Source: Stenotrophomonas maltophilia
GTDB taxonomy: Bacteria > Pseudomonadota > Gammaproteobacteria > Xanthomonadales > Xanthomonadaceae
Assembly: GCF_002138415.1 (NCBI RefSeq)
Contig: NZ_CP015612.1
Coordinates: 1,156,001-1,220,000 of the forward strand
Direction of reading: 5' to 3'
DNA: 64,000 bases
Made by a program: the position numbers and the translations under genes. Of this stretch, positions 37,582 to 45,980 are shown piece by piece. The notes beneath the pieces are model-generated. The model was not told where the DNA came from and searched no databases. It saw only the letters and a program-made list of their open reading frames with translations. How positions within the stretch are numbered: position 1 is the stretch's first letter; the number at the start of each line of letters is the position of its first letter.

Positions 37582-38613
37582 CTACCCGTGCAGCGATGAT
37601 TCCCGCACTACCAGCTTCACCGGGATGCTCTGGCTGTCCACCGGCTGCCGGCCGATCAGTGCCAGCAGGCGCTCTACCAGCAGCTGGCCAGCCTGCTTGG
37701 TGTCCTGCTGCACGGTGGTCAGCGCCGGGGATACCGAGGCCGCCAGTGGGATGTCGTCGAAGCCGGTCACCGCCACGTCCTGTGGCACCCGCAGGCCAGC
37801 CTCGCGGAGCGCGCGCATCGCACCGATGGCGATCAGGTCGCTGGCGGCGCAGATCGCATCGATCGGTTCACCGCGCGCCAGCAGCGCCTGGCAGGCCTCC
37901 TGGCCGGAGGCTTCGGTGGTGATCGCATCGTGCTGCAGCGCCGGTTCCGAAGCCAAGCCGTGGTCCTGCAGGGCCGCGACATGGCCGCGGTAGCGTTCCT
38001 GGAATTCGGGGTAATGGCTGGAGGCATGGCCGAGGAAGGCGATGCGGCGGCAGCCCTGCTGCAGCAGGTGGGTGGTGATGTCGTGCCCGCCCTGGAAGTT
38101 GTCGCTGCCGATCGACACGCCCGGCTGGCCGGGCAGGGCAGCGCCCCAGCGCACGAAATGCGTGCCCTGTTCAACCAGCCGCTGCAGGCGGTCGCGCGAT
38201 TCGTGGTAGTCGCCGTAGCCGAGCAGGATGATGCCGTCGGCCTTGTTGCTGTCCTCGTAATCGGCCTGCCAGTCGGTGGACAACTGCTGGAACGAGACCA
38301 GCAGGTCCTGCCCGTGCAGCGCGCAGGCGCGGGTGATCGAGCCCAGCATCGAGTGGAAGAACGGGTTGATCAGCGAGTCGTCGTTGGTCGGGTCCTCGAA
38401 GAACAGCAGGGCCAGCGTGCCGGCGTTGCGCAGGCGCAGGCTGGAGGCGTTCTTGTCGACCTTGTAGTTCAGCTCGCGGGCGATGCGCAGGATGCGCTCA
38501 CGGGTCTCGGCATTGACCATCGGGCTGCCCCGCAGGGCCCGCGACACGGTCGGCTGGGAGACCCCGGCCAGGTGGGCGATGTCCAGGGAGGTGGCTTTGC
38601 CTTTGATGGTCAT
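37582..38613 (-). CDS. LacI family transcriptional regulator (candidate maltodextrin regulator)
   Basis: A 343-residue LacI/GalR repressor. Helix-turn-helix: SLDIAHLAGVSQPTVSRALRG at about 9-29; hinge helix KNASSLRLR; sugar-binding domain with TGFDDIPLAASVSPALTTVQQD near the C-terminus. The start at 38613 gives the normal N-terminus; no clear ribosome site precedes it, and the frame stays open to 38691. It is 6-20 kb from the three TGAATACGTATGCAG sites, but is the only other LacI gene in the window besides the one inside the 3-keto island, so it is a plausible regulator of the maltodextrin genes. This assignment is inference. I see no copy of the site in its own upstream region. Confidence 0.92.
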   Translation of the reverse strand: MTIKGKATSLDIAHLAGVSQPTVSRALRGSPMVNAETRERILRIARELNYKVDKNASSLRLRNAGTLALLFFEDPTNDDSLINPFFHSMLGSITRACALHGQDLLVSFQQLSTDWQADYEDSNKADGIILLGYGDYHESRDRLQRLVEQGTHFVRWGAALPGQPGVSIGSDNFQGGHDITTHLLQQGCRRIAFLGHASSHYPEFQERYRGHVAALQDHGLASEPALQHDAITTEASGQEACQALLARGEPIDAICAASDLIAIGAMRALREAGLRVPQDVAVTGFDDIPLAASVSPALTTVQQDTKQAGQLLVERLLALIGRQPVDSQSIPVKLVVRESSLHG

Positions 38614-38782
38614 GGGCACGCGGAGGGGGCAGGGGAAAGGTGCCCGGGCATGATGCCATGGGTAGACGCGAATGCCCCTCCGGATGTCCACCGAAGCGAG
38701 GGTAAGTCATTGCCGGACAAGGAAATCAGTTCAATCCTCCTGCGCGGCCGGGGTCTTCTGACCGGGCGGATGGCGGCGGCAA

Positions 38783-38791
38783 TGCTAAGAT
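38783..38791 (+). promoter_or_regulatory. Possible extended -10 promoter element of ssb
   Basis: TG-C-TAAGAT is an extended -10 match about 115 bases upstream of the ssb ATG; no good -35 box is present at the right distance. Tentative. Confidence 0.3.
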
Positions 38792-38905
38792 GCATCGTTC
38801 TCGCATTCCCCCAAATTTCAACAGGGGCGGCCCCGCCTACTGCACCCCCGCCCGGGGCTGTGCTATCACTGGCGGTCTGCCCTTGGACAACGGACGAAGG
38901 TACCT

Positions 38906-39472
38906 ATGGCGCGCGGCATCAACAAAGTCATCCTGGTCGGCAATCTCGGCAACGACCCGGACGTGAAGTACACCCAGGGCGGCATGGCGATCACCCGCAT
39001 CAGCCTGGCCACTACCAGCGTCCGCAAGGACAAGGATGGCAACCAGCAGGAACGTACCGAATGGCACCGTGTGGTGTTCTTCGGCAAGCTCGGTGAGATC
39101 GCCGGCGAGTACCTGCGCAAGGGCAGCTCGGTCTACGTCGAAGGCAGCCTGCGCTACGACAAGTACACCGGCCAGGACGGCGTGGAGAAGTACTCCACCG
39201 ACATCATCGCCGATGAAATGCAGATGCTGGGCGGCCGCGGTGAAGGTGGCGGCGGTGGCAACTACGGCGGCGATCGTCCGCAGCGCCAGCAGGCTCCGCG
39301 CCAGGAGTACGGCGGCGGTGGCGGCGGTCAGCGTGGTGGCCAGGGTGGCGGCTATGGCAACCAGGGCGGCAACCAGGGCGGCGGTTACGGCAACCAGGGT
39401 GGCAACCAGCGCCCGCAGCCGCAGCAGGCTCCGCCGATGGACGACTTCGCTGACGACGATATTCCGTTCTGA
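38906..39472 (+). CDS. ssb: Single-stranded DNA-binding protein
   Basis: A 188-residue SSB that coats single-stranded DNA during replication and repair. The OB fold occupies residues 1-110 ([53 protein letters not shown]). A Gly/Gln/Asn-rich linker follows, with a duplicated 11-residue unit, and the acidic tip [10 protein letters not shown] ends in the conserved Asp-Ile-Pro-Phe motif that binds partner proteins. The ATG at 38906 follows GGTACCT; there is no strong ribosome site. A strong intrinsic terminator follows at 39493-39528. Confidence 0.97.
   Translation: MARGINKVILVGNLGNDPDVKYTQGGMAITRISLATTSVRKDKDGNQQERTEWHRVVFFGKLGEIAGEYLRKGSSVYVEGSLRYDKYTGQDGVEKYSTDIIADEMQMLGGRGEGGGGGNYGGDRPQRQQAPRQEYGGGGGGQRGGQGGGYGNQGGNQGGGYGNQGGNQRPQPQQAPPMDDFADDDIPF
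39341..39406. repeat. Tandem 33-bp repeat in the ssb linker
   Basis: Two 33-base units (39341-39373 and 39374-39406) differ at only a few third positions and encode [11 protein letters not shown] twice. A length-variable linker of this kind expands or contracts by slippage. Confidence 0.85.
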
Positions 39473-39492
39473 TCGGATGCTCGCCTGCAGCA

Positions 39493-39528
39493 GAAAAGAA
39501 AGCCCCGCCATGCGGGGCTTTTCTTTTT
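39493..39528 (+). terminator. Intrinsic terminator of ssb
   Basis: AAAGCCCCGC/GCGGGGCTTTT stem with A- and T-tracts on the two sides, so it could work in both directions. About 20 bases past the ssb stop. Confidence 0.92.
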
Positions 39529-39581
39529 CCGCGATTGCGTCGGAGTTGTGCCTCGCAGCATTGATTTTCGTGCACCGCGAC

Positions 39582-39611
39582 TTGCAAACAGGCAATTTAC
39601 TCCCCTATGGT
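39582..39611 (+). promoter_or_regulatory. Promoter of the 3-keto-glycoside island, plus-strand genes
   Basis: TTGCAA and TATGGT separated by 18 bases. The last T of the -10 box is the first base of the palindromic operator, so repressor and RNA polymerase would compete directly. Confidence 0.6.
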
Positions 39612-39624
39612 GCAATCGATTGCA
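39611..39624. promoter_or_regulatory. LacI-type operator A, perfect palindrome TGCAATCGATTGCA
   Basis: A perfect 14-base palindrome at the transcription start region of the plus-strand genes. The identical palindrome at 48295-48308, beside the LacI gene 8.7 kb away, marks these as the two operators of that regulator. Confidence 0.85.
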
Positions 39625-39672
39625 TTGCTGTGAATCGTTGCGTTTGATACCGGTTGGGAGGCCGGCAGGTGG

Positions 39673-40569
39673 ATGTCCATCCATTCGATCAGACCGGCCC
39701 CGGCGGCGGGCCTCACGCGGCGCGATGCGTTGCGCATGGCGGTTGCTGGAGGCGTAGCTCTGGGTACTGCGGGAGCGTTGCCTGCATTCGCCGCCACCGC
39801 ACCGCTGAAGGGCAACCTGAAGCATTCCGTCGCCCGCTGGACCTTCCCGCAGCTGTCGGTCGCCCAGCTCTGCACGACAGTGAAGGACATCGGTTTTGCC
39901 GCGATCGACCTTGTCGGTCCGGAGGACTGGCCCACGCTGAAGGCCCATGGCGTGTACAGCTCGATGTGCAACGGCGCAGAACTGGGCCTGACCAAGGGCT
40001 TTGCCGGCCGTGAGTTCCACGACCAGCTGGTGGAACGCTACACGCGGCACATCGATCTGGTCGCCGATGCCGGCTATCGAAACCTGATCTGCTTTTCCGG
40101 CAACCGCAACGGTATGGACCCGCAGGACGGCATGGCCAATGCCGAGGCCGGGCTCAAGCGCATCCTCGGGCACGCCGAGAAGCGCGGTGTGGTACTGGTG
40201 ATGGAGCTGTTGAACTCCAAGGTCGATCATCGCGACTACCTGTGCGACCACTCCGCATGGGGTGTGGAGCTGTGTCAGCGGCTCGGCTCGGACAACTTCG
40301 GCCTGCTCTACGACATCTACCACATGCAGATCATGGAGGGCGACATCATCGCCACCATCGGCAAGCATCACGCCTGCTTCAAGCATTACCACACCGCGGG
40401 CGTGCCCGGCCGGAATGAGATCGGAGACCAGCAGGAGCTCCACTATCCGGCCATCTGCCGCGCGATCCGCGACACCGGTTTCAAGGGGTATCTGGCGCAG
40501 GAGTTCACGCCTGCAGCGCCCGATCCCGTTGCCTCATTGCGCGAGGCGATCCGCCTCTGCGACGTCTGA
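39673..40569 (+). CDS. Tat-exported TIM-barrel sugar isomerase/epimerase-like protein
   Basis: A 298-residue protein. The N-terminus has a twin-arginine signal (LTRRDALRMAVAGGVALGTAGALPAFA), so it is exported folded. The mature part is an AP-endonuclease-2/xylose-isomerase-like TIM barrel related to hydroxypyruvate isomerase, with ARWTFPQLSVAQLCTTVKDIGFAAIDLVGP, VVLVMELLNSKVDH, LLYDIYHMQIMEGD, HTAGVPGRNEIGD and GYLAQEFTPA; the glutamates, aspartate and histidines in these blocks are the usual metal ligands. First gene of the plus-strand arm, directly behind operator A. In the proposed pathway it would act on a 3-keto sugar or keto-glycoside in the periplasm; the exact reaction is not known. 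Confidence 0.88.
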   Translation: MSIHSIRPAPAAGLTRRDALRMAVAGGVALGTAGALPAFAATAPLKGNLKHSVARWTFPQLSVAQLCTTVKDIGFAAIDLVGPEDWPTLKAHGVYSSMCNGAELGLTKGFAGREFHDQLVERYTRHIDLVADAGYRNLICFSGNRNGMDPQDGMANAEAGLKRILGHAEKRGVVLVMELLNSKVDHRDYLCDHSAWGVELCQRLGSDNFGLLYDIYHMQIMEGDIIATIGKHHACFKHYHTAGVPGRNEIGDQQELHYPAICRAIRDTGFKGYLAQEFTPAAPDPVASLREAIRLCDV

Positions 40570-40596
40570 AACGATATCCACCCAGGTGAGAAACCC

Positions 40597-42282
40597 ATGG
40601 CAGATAATCACTACGACGCCATTGTTGTTGGCTCGGGAATCAGTGGCGGTTGGGCGGCGAAGGAGCTGACCGAAAAGGGCCTGAAGGTCCTGATGCTGGA
40701 ACGCGGACGCAACATCGAGCACGTCAAGGACTACGTTAACGCGATGAAGGAAGCGTGGGACTTCCCCCACCGCAACCGGCCAACGCAGGCGATGAAGGCC
40801 GACTTCCCGGTGCTGATGCGTGACTACGGGCTGGCCGAGAACCTGGAAGGAATGTGGGCCAACGAACAGGACTCGCCCTACATCGAAACCAAGCGCTTCG
40901 ACTGGTTCCGCGGCTACCACGTCGGTGGCCGCTCATTGTTGTGGGGCCGGCAGAGCTATCGCTTCTCCGACCTGGACTTCGAGGCGAACCTCAAGGACGG
41001 CATCGCCACCGACTGGCCGATCCGCTATGCCGACATCGCGCCGTGGTACGACCATGTCGAGAAGTTCGCTGGCATCGCCGGTACGCGCGAAGGACTGGAC
41101 GTGTTGCCGGACGGCGAGTTCCTACCGCCGATTCCCTTGAACATCGTCGAGAAGGATGTGGCCGCGCGTATCAAGAAGGCCTTCGGCGGAACGCGGCACA
41201 TGATCCACTCGCGCACTGCCAACATCACCAAGCCAATGCCCGAGCAGGGGCGCGTCAACTGCCAGTACCGAAACAAGTGCATCCTGGGCTGTCCCTTTGG
41301 TGCCTACTTCTCGACCCAGGCGGCGACACTGCCAGCGGCGATGAAGACCGGCAACCTGACCTTGCGGCCGTTCTCGATCGTCAAGGAAGTGCTCTACGAC
41401 AAGGACCGCAAGCGTGCCCGTGGCGTGGAGGTCATCGACGCGGAGACAGGGCAGACCTACCAGTACACCGCCAAGGTCATCTTCCTCAACGCATCGTCGT
41501 TCAACTCGACCTGGCTGCTGATGAACTCGGCCACCGATGTGTGGGAGGGCGGGCTGGGCTCCTCGTCGGGCGAGCTCGGGCACAACGTGATGGACCATCA
41601 CTTCGGTGCGGGCGCCTCCGGCCGGGTTGAGGGTTACGAAGACAAGTACTACTTCGGGCGTCGTCCCTGCGGCTTCTACATTCCGCGTTTCCGCAACGTT
41701 GCGGCCGACAAGCGCGGCTATCTGCGCGGGTTCGGCTACCAGGGCGGTGCCAGCCGCACGGGCTGGTCGCGCGAGATCGCCGAGCTGAACATCGGTGCCG
41801 ATCTGAAGGAGGCGCTGACCGTGCCCGGTGACTGGCGCATCGGCATGACCGGGTTCGGTGAAATGCTGCCGCACCACGACAACACGATCCGCTTGGATCG
41901 CGACCGGAAGGACAAGTGGGGGCTGCCGGTGCTGGCGATGGACGTTGCCATGCGTGCCAATGAACTGGCGATGCGCAAGGACATGGCCGCCGATGCCGCC
42001 GAGATGCTGGAAGCGGCCGGCGTCAAGGACGTGAAGATGCACGACAACGACTATGCCCCGGGCAAGGGCATCCACGAGATGGGGACCGCGCGCATGGGAC
42101 GTGATCGGAAAAGCTCGGTATTGAATGCGCACAACCAGGTCTGGGATGCGCCCAACGTCTATGTAACCGACGGAGCCTGCATGACCTCCAGCGCCTGCGT
42201 GAATCCCTCGCTGACCTACATGGCGCTGACCGCGCGTGCGGCGGACCACGCTGTGCGCGAACTGAAAGCGGGGAACCTCTGA
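40597..42282 (+). CDS. GMC-family flavin oxidoreductase (probable sugar 3-dehydrogenase catalytic subunit)
   Basis: A 561-residue FAD enzyme. The dinucleotide loop is DAIVVGSGISGGWAA; the GMC signature blocks are GYHVGGRSLLWGRQSYR, NASSFNSTWLLMNS, IHEMGTARMGRD, and CVNPSLTYMALTARAADH at the C-terminus. A cysteine cluster Cys222-x5-Cys228-x3-Cys232 (CQYRNKCILGC) has the spacing that binds a 3Fe-4S cluster in FAD-glucose dehydrogenases, from where electrons go to a cytochrome. No signal peptide is present, but the next gene carries a Tat signal, as in the known complexes where a small subunit hitch-hikes the catalytic one. It likely oxidises glycosides at C3. The small subunit's ATG overlaps its stop (TGATG). 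Confidence 0.93.
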   Translation: MADNHYDAIVVGSGISGGWAAKELTEKGLKVLMLERGRNIEHVKDYVNAMKEAWDFPHRNRPTQAMKADFPVLMRDYGLAENLEGMWANEQDSPYIETKRFDWFRGYHVGGRSLLWGRQSYRFSDLDFEANLKDGIATDWPIRYADIAPWYDHVEKFAGIAGTREGLDVLPDGEFLPPIPLNIVEKDVAARIKKAFGGTRHMIHSRTANITKPMPEQGRVNCQYRNKCILGCPFGAYFSTQAATLPAAMKTGNLTLRPFSIVKEVLYDKDRKRARGVEVIDAETGQTYQYTAKVIFLNASSFNSTWLLMNSATDVWEGGLGSSSGELGHNVMDHHFGAGASGRVEGYEDKYYFGRRPCGFYIPRFRNVAADKRGYLRGFGYQGGASRTGWSREIAELNIGADLKEALTVPGDWRIGMTGFGEMLPHHDNTIRLDRDRKDKWGLPVLAMDVAMRANELAMRKDMAADAAEMLEAAGVKDVKMHDNDYAPGKGIHEMGTARMGRDRKSSVLNAHNQVWDAPNVYVTDGACMTSSACVNPSLTYMALTARAADHAVRELKAGNL

Positions 42283-42857
42283 TGGATCGCCGCGAGCTGT
42301 TGAAGATGATCGTCGCCGCCACCGGTGCGGCCATGGTTGGGTTGCCTGCCCTTGTGCAGGGTCAGGCACCGGCGGGCGCCCCCAAGATTCATTTCTCCGA
42401 TACCGACGTCGCTACGCTGGACGAGATCGCCGAGACCATCCTGCCTCGGACCCGGACACCAGGGGCGAAGGATGCCTGCGCCGGCCTGTTCATGGCGACC
42501 TTCGTCAGCGACTGCTACACCGCCCGGCAGCAGGCGACCTTCCGCGCAGGGCTGACCGATATCGATAAACGCGCCGGCGGCCGCTTTGTGTCGCTCACAC
42601 CGGAAGCCCGCACCGAATTGCTGCGCATGCTCGATGCAGAAGCCAAGGCACGCTCTGCCGATGTGACCGAGACTGGTACGCCTGAAGAGGGCGAGGCGAT
42701 GCCGCACTACTTCACGATGCTCAAGCAGTTGGCCATCTTTGGCTTCTTCACCTCGAAGGTCGGCGCGACCGGGGTGCTGCAGTACGTTGCGGTGCCGGGG
42801 CGCTACGATGGCGATCTCGCCTATGTTCCCGGCACGCCCGCCTGGGGGACCAGCTGA
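42282..42857 (+). CDS. Gluconate 2-dehydrogenase subunit 3 family protein (small Tat-bearing subunit)
   Basis: A 191-residue partner of the GMC enzyme. The N-terminus MDRRELLKMIVAATGAAMVG is a Tat-type signal. The mature part has FSDTDVATLDEIAETILPRTRTPGAKDACAGLFM, typical of the subunit-3 family that exports and stabilises the dehydrogenase. The C-terminus YVPGTPAWGTS is also family-like. Its ATG overlaps the GMC stop by one base, and its stop overlaps the next start (TGATGG), so all three are translationally coupled. It has no catalytic residue of its own. Confidence 0.92.
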   Translation: MDRRELLKMIVAATGAAMVGLPALVQGQAPAGAPKIHFSDTDVATLDEIAETILPRTRTPGAKDACAGLFMATFVSDCYTARQQATFRAGLTDIDKRAGGRFVSLTPEARTELLRMLDAEAKARSADVTETGTPEEGEAMPHYFTMLKQLAIFGFFTSKVGATGVLQYVAVPGRYDGDLAYVPGTPAWGTS

Positions 42858-43615
42858 TGGAGCGCAACAGGATGATCAAGCCGCTGCTGATTGCGGCCAC
42901 CGTGCTGGCCGCCGCACCCGTGTTCGCGCAGAACGCTGCCGACGCCGCGCGCGATCCGAAGAAGACCGAGGTATGGACGCCGGTGCCTGCGACCGTAGCC
43001 ACGCCGCCAGGCAGGGCCCCGTCCGACGCAATCGTGCTGTTCGATGGCAAGGATGTCTCCGCGTGGGAGTCGGAGCAGGGCGGACGAGTGCCCTGGAAGG
43101 TTGCCGATGGCGCCATGACCGTCGTGCCCGGCAGCAAGGGCATTCGCACCAGGCAACGCTTCTGCGACGTCCAGCTGCATGTCGAGTGGCGCACGCCTGC
43201 CGACACGAAGGGCTTCGACGGACAGAGCCGCGGCAACAGCGGCATCTTCCTGCAGGAGCTGTACGAGCTGCAGGTGCTCGACAGCTACAACAACCCGACC
43301 TATGCCAATGGCCAGGCGGGCTCGATCTACAAGCAGGCCATGCCACGGGTGAACGCCTCGCGCGCACCGGGCCAGTGGCAGGTCTACGACATCATCTGGA
43401 AGGCCCCGCGCTTCTCGGCGGGCGGTGGGCTTGTGTCGCCTGCACGCATCACGGTGCTGCACAACGGCGTGCTGGTACAGGATGACACGGTGCTGGCGGG
43501 CAAAACCGAGTACATCGGCGCGCCTTCGTACGCGCCGCATGCGTGTGCGCCGCTCTATCTGCAGGAACATGACTCCAAGGTCAGCTACCGCAACATCTGG
43601 GTGCGCGAGCTGTAG
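42857..43615 (+). CDS. DUF1080 (3-keto-disaccharide hydrolase domain) protein, exported
   Basis: A 252-residue protein with a signal peptide (LLIAATVLAAAPVFA, cleavage near 23-25 of the longer start). The domain is a concanavalin-like jelly roll: FDGKDVSAWE near 62, WKVADGAMTVVPGSKGIRTR, LHVEWRTP, SRGNSGIFLQELYELQVLDSY, GSIYKQAMP, and a C-terminal LYLQEHDSKVSYRNIWVREL. Proteins of this family, once DUF1080, hydrolyse or eliminate 3-keto glycosides after oxidation at C3. Its position just after the dehydrogenase pair fits that role. ATG at 42857 overlaps the upstream stop; a second Met at 42872 is possible. Last gene of the plus arm. Confidence 0.92.
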   Translation: MERNRMIKPLLIAATVLAAAPVFAQNAADAARDPKKTEVWTPVPATVATPPGRAPSDAIVLFDGKDVSAWESEQGGRVPWKVADGAMTVVPGSKGIRTRQRFCDVQLHVEWRTPADTKGFDGQSRGNSGIFLQELYELQVLDSYNNPTYANGQAGSIYKQAMPRVNASRAPGQWQVYDIIWKAPRFSAGGGLVSPARITVLHNGVLVQDDTVLAGKTEYIGAPSYAPHACAPLYLQEHDSKVSYRNIWVREL

Positions 43616-43645
43616 GGGCACGCAGCCGGCGCGGTCGCCGGCCGC

Positions 43646-43942
43646 TTACTTCGCCAGGTAACTGGTGATGTCATTGATCTCCTGCTGCGACAGCTGGGAG
43701 AAGGGCGGCATCAGCCCACCGCCCTTGCTGATCTTTTCCTTGATCTGTGCGGGTGCCATGCGCTTGCCGATGTCGGTGAGCGCCGGGAACGCACCCGGCA
43801 TGCCCGCACGATCGGCGCCGTGGCAGGCCACGCAGTTCGCGGTATAGAGCTTTGCACCCGCTGCCGGGTCGTCCTTGCACCAGGCGGCTGTCGCAACACT
43901 CATGCCGCCCAGGGTCACCGCCATTGCCAGGATCATTTTCAT
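43646..43942 (-). CDS. Class I c-type cytochrome, periplasmic
   Basis: A 98-residue small cytochrome. The signal peptide covers about 1-22. Haem binding is CVACH (Cys37, Cys40, His41) and the distal ligand is Met78 in GGGLMPPF. It is the obvious electron acceptor of the GMC dehydrogenase encoded on the opposite strand: its 3' end faces the DUF1080 gene across a 30-base gap. It is the last gene of the minus-strand arm, downstream of the TIM-barrel, Gfo/Idh, MFS genes. Confidence 0.94.
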   Translation of the reverse strand: MKMILAMAVTLGGMSVATAAWCKDDPAAGAKLYTANCVACHGADRAGMPGAFPALTDIGKRMAPAQIKEKISKGGGLMPPFSQLSQQEINDITSYLAK

Positions 43943-43960
43943 GTGGGGCTCCTTGATGCG

Positions 43961-44824
43961 TCAGCGCTGCGCACGGGCGGGCTCGCTGGTGGTCAGGTGT
44001 TCACGCAGATAGTCCGCGCCGGTCTGGATGACTTTGGCGGGATCGCGTGGCTGGTCGTGCTCGATGATGTACCAGTGCACGCCGGCGGCTGCGGCAGCAG
44101 GCAGGATTGCGTTCCAGTCCAGCACGCCCTGGCCCACCGCAGCGAAACCGCCTTCGTCTTCGGCCTGTCCCTTGGGCGCATTGTCCTTGGCGTGCACCGC
44201 GAATACGTGGCCGCGGAACTTTGCCAGCACTACCGCCGGATCCAGGCCCGCACGCGCGACCCAGGCCAGGTCCAGCTCGGTCTGCAGGTCTGGACCGGCG
44301 GCGGCGAACAGCAGCTCCAGTCCGGTCCTGCCATCGAAGTCGACCAGCTCGAAATCGTGGTTGTGATAGGCCAGGCGCATGCCCTTGCCGCGCACCTGCT
44401 TCGCGATACTGCCCAGTTCCTGGCCCAGCGCAGTCCAGCCCGCGGCATCGCTCGGACGATCCTTCTTGTCCAGGTACGGCACCACCAGCGTCGTGTTGCC
44501 GATCGACCGGTTGAAGGTCACCACCCCATCCAGATTGCTGCGCAGCTCGGCCAGGGGCACATGCGATGAAATCGCCTTGATCGAATACCGGTCCAGCAGC
44601 TGCTTGAGTTCGGCCGCGCTGGTGTTCTGCGTGCCGACCGTCTCCACCGCATGGACGCCTGCGTCGTGGACGATCTTCAACTGCTGCTCGAGCGAGCCGG
44701 CATCGCGCAGGGTGTACATCTGCACCGCGATCGGCTTCTGCGTGCTGGCGGCTTCGACTGCGAAGGTGGGCAGGGCAGCGAACAGCAGGATGAGGCTTGC
44801 ACTTCTACGGAAAAGAGCTTTCAT
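43961..44824 (-). CDS. Exported TIM-barrel sugar isomerase-like protein
   Basis: A 287-residue xylose-isomerase-like barrel with a Sec signal peptide (SASLILLFAALPTFAVEA). Body motifs are IAVQMYTLRDAGSLEQQLKIVHDAGVHAVETVG, RLAYHNHDFELVDFDGRTGLELLF, LQTELDLAWVARAG, and GHVFAVHAKDNAP. Histidines, glutamates and aspartates in these blocks are expected metal ligands. The start at 44824 has GGGAGGATC upstream; the frame runs open to 45163 but that part overlaps the Gfo/Idh gene. It may interconvert or hydrate the 3-keto sugar released in the periplasm. Not the same subfamily as the other two barrels in the island. Confidence 0.9.
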   Translation of the reverse strand: MKALFRRSASLILLFAALPTFAVEAASTQKPIAVQMYTLRDAGSLEQQLKIVHDAGVHAVETVGTQNTSAAELKQLLDRYSIKAISSHVPLAELRSNLDGVVTFNRSIGNTTLVVPYLDKKDRPSDAAGWTALGQELGSIAKQVRGKGMRLAYHNHDFELVDFDGRTGLELLFAAAGPDLQTELDLAWVARAGLDPAVVLAKFRGHVFAVHAKDNAPKGQAEDEGGFAAVGQGVLDWNAILPAAAAAGVHWYIIEHDQPRDPAKVIQTGADYLREHLTTSEPARAQR

Positions 44825-44843
44825 CAACAGATCCTCCCGGGAT

Positions 44844-45968
44844 TCAACCGATGGCAGTCCAGGCGCGTGACCTGGCTGATGCAATGACACGATCGACGAT
44901 CTGCGCCGAGCGCAGTCCGTCCTCGAAGGTGGGCAGGCTCTGCGGTCGCTCGCCCTCGATGGCGCGATAGGTGTCGGCGACGAATGCTTCGAAGCACTGG
45001 GCGTAGCCCTGCGCGTGGCCGGCCGGCAACACCGACAGCCGGCGTTGTTCGGCACTGCCGGCGCCCGGCCCGCGCACGAAGATCTCCTCGCGCTGGTCGG
45101 GCCGGCCGATCCACAGCCGCTCGACGTCCTCCTGGTTGAAGGCCACGCTGGCCTTGGCACCATCGATCTCGAACCAGAGGCGATTGTGGCGTCCGGCCGA
45201 GACCTGGCTGACCGTCAGAGATGCCAGCGTGCCGGCATCGGTCCTGAACATCGCCGCAGCCACGTCCTCGCTCGTGACCGCCTGCGTTGCGCCGCCTGCC
45301 GCCGGCGTGCTGAAGCTCTGCCCGCTGACGGCGCCGCGCTCGGCGATGACGGTAGAGAACGCCGCGCTGACCTCGACGAAGCGTTCGCCGCTGATCCACT
45401 CCACCAGGTCGCACCAGTGCGAGCCGATGTCGGCGAACACGCGCGATGCGCCACCCAGCGTCGGGTCCACGCGCCAGTTGTTGCTGGCCGGGTCCAGCAG
45501 CCAGTCCTGCAGGTAGCTGCCGTGGATGAGGTGCAGCGGCCCCAGTTCACCTTGGGCGATGCGTGCGCGCGCCTCGCGCACCACCGGGTGGTAGCGGTAG
45601 ACGAAGGGTACCGTGGCGACGAGCCCGCTCGACGTGGCCAAGGCGGCCAGCGCCTGCGCATCGTCCAGCGTGGTGGCCAGCGGCTTCTCGCAGATCACGT
45701 GCTTGCCGGCCTCCAGCGCGGCCTGCGCCATCGCGCGGTGCAGATGGTTGGGCGTGCACACCTGCACCACCTGGACCTGCGGATCGGCGATCACCTCCTC
45801 GAAATCCCGATAGGCGCGTGGGACATTCCAGGACTGCGCTGACTCAAGCGCGCGCTGCGGTGACGAGGCGGCCACGCCGCGTACCTGGGCACCGGCGAGC
45901 AAGGCCGCGCGGCGGTGCACGGCACCGATCATGCCGGTGCCCACGATGGCGATTCCAAGCGTTGGCAT
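44844..45968 (-). CDS. Gfo/Idh/MocA family NAD(P)-dependent oxidoreductase
   Basis: A 374-residue cytosolic dehydrogenase. The Rossmann start is [20 protein letters not shown]; the active-site lysine lies in [18 protein letters not shown]; and [15 protein letters not shown] contains the family histidine. Such enzymes oxidise or reduce sugar C3 hydroxyl/keto groups with NAD(H). In the island it would reduce the imported 3-keto sugar back to the normal sugar, or act in the opposite direction. It is 12 bases downstream of the MFS gene and 19 bases upstream of the TIM-barrel gene, so it is in the same operon. Confidence 0.93.
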   Translation of the reverse strand: MPTLGIAIVGTGMIGAVHRRAALLAGAQVRGVAASSPQRALESAQSWNVPRAYRDFEEVIADPQVQVVQVCTPNHLHRAMAQAALEAGKHVICEKPLATTLDDAQALAALATSSGLVATVPFVYRYHPVVREARARIAQGELGPLHLIHGSYLQDWLLDPASNNWRVDPTLGGASRVFADIGSHWCDLVEWISGERFVEVSAAFSTVIAERGAVSGQSFSTPAAGGATQAVTSEDVAAAMFRTDAGTLASLTVSQVSAGRHNRLWFEIDGAKASVAFNQEDVERLWIGRPDQREEIFVRGPGAGSAEQRRLSVLPAGHAQGYAQCFEAFVADTYRAIEGERPQSLPTFEDGLRSAQIVDRVIASARSRAWTAIG

Positions 45969-45980
45969 CGACTCGAATCC

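Noticed and set aside
33394..37599. Open frame of 1401 codons on the plus strand opposite the ABC/M1 fusion and its ATPase.
   Set aside because: Same mirror-frame effect; it crosses the boundary of two well-supported genes and has no recognisable domain or ribosome site.
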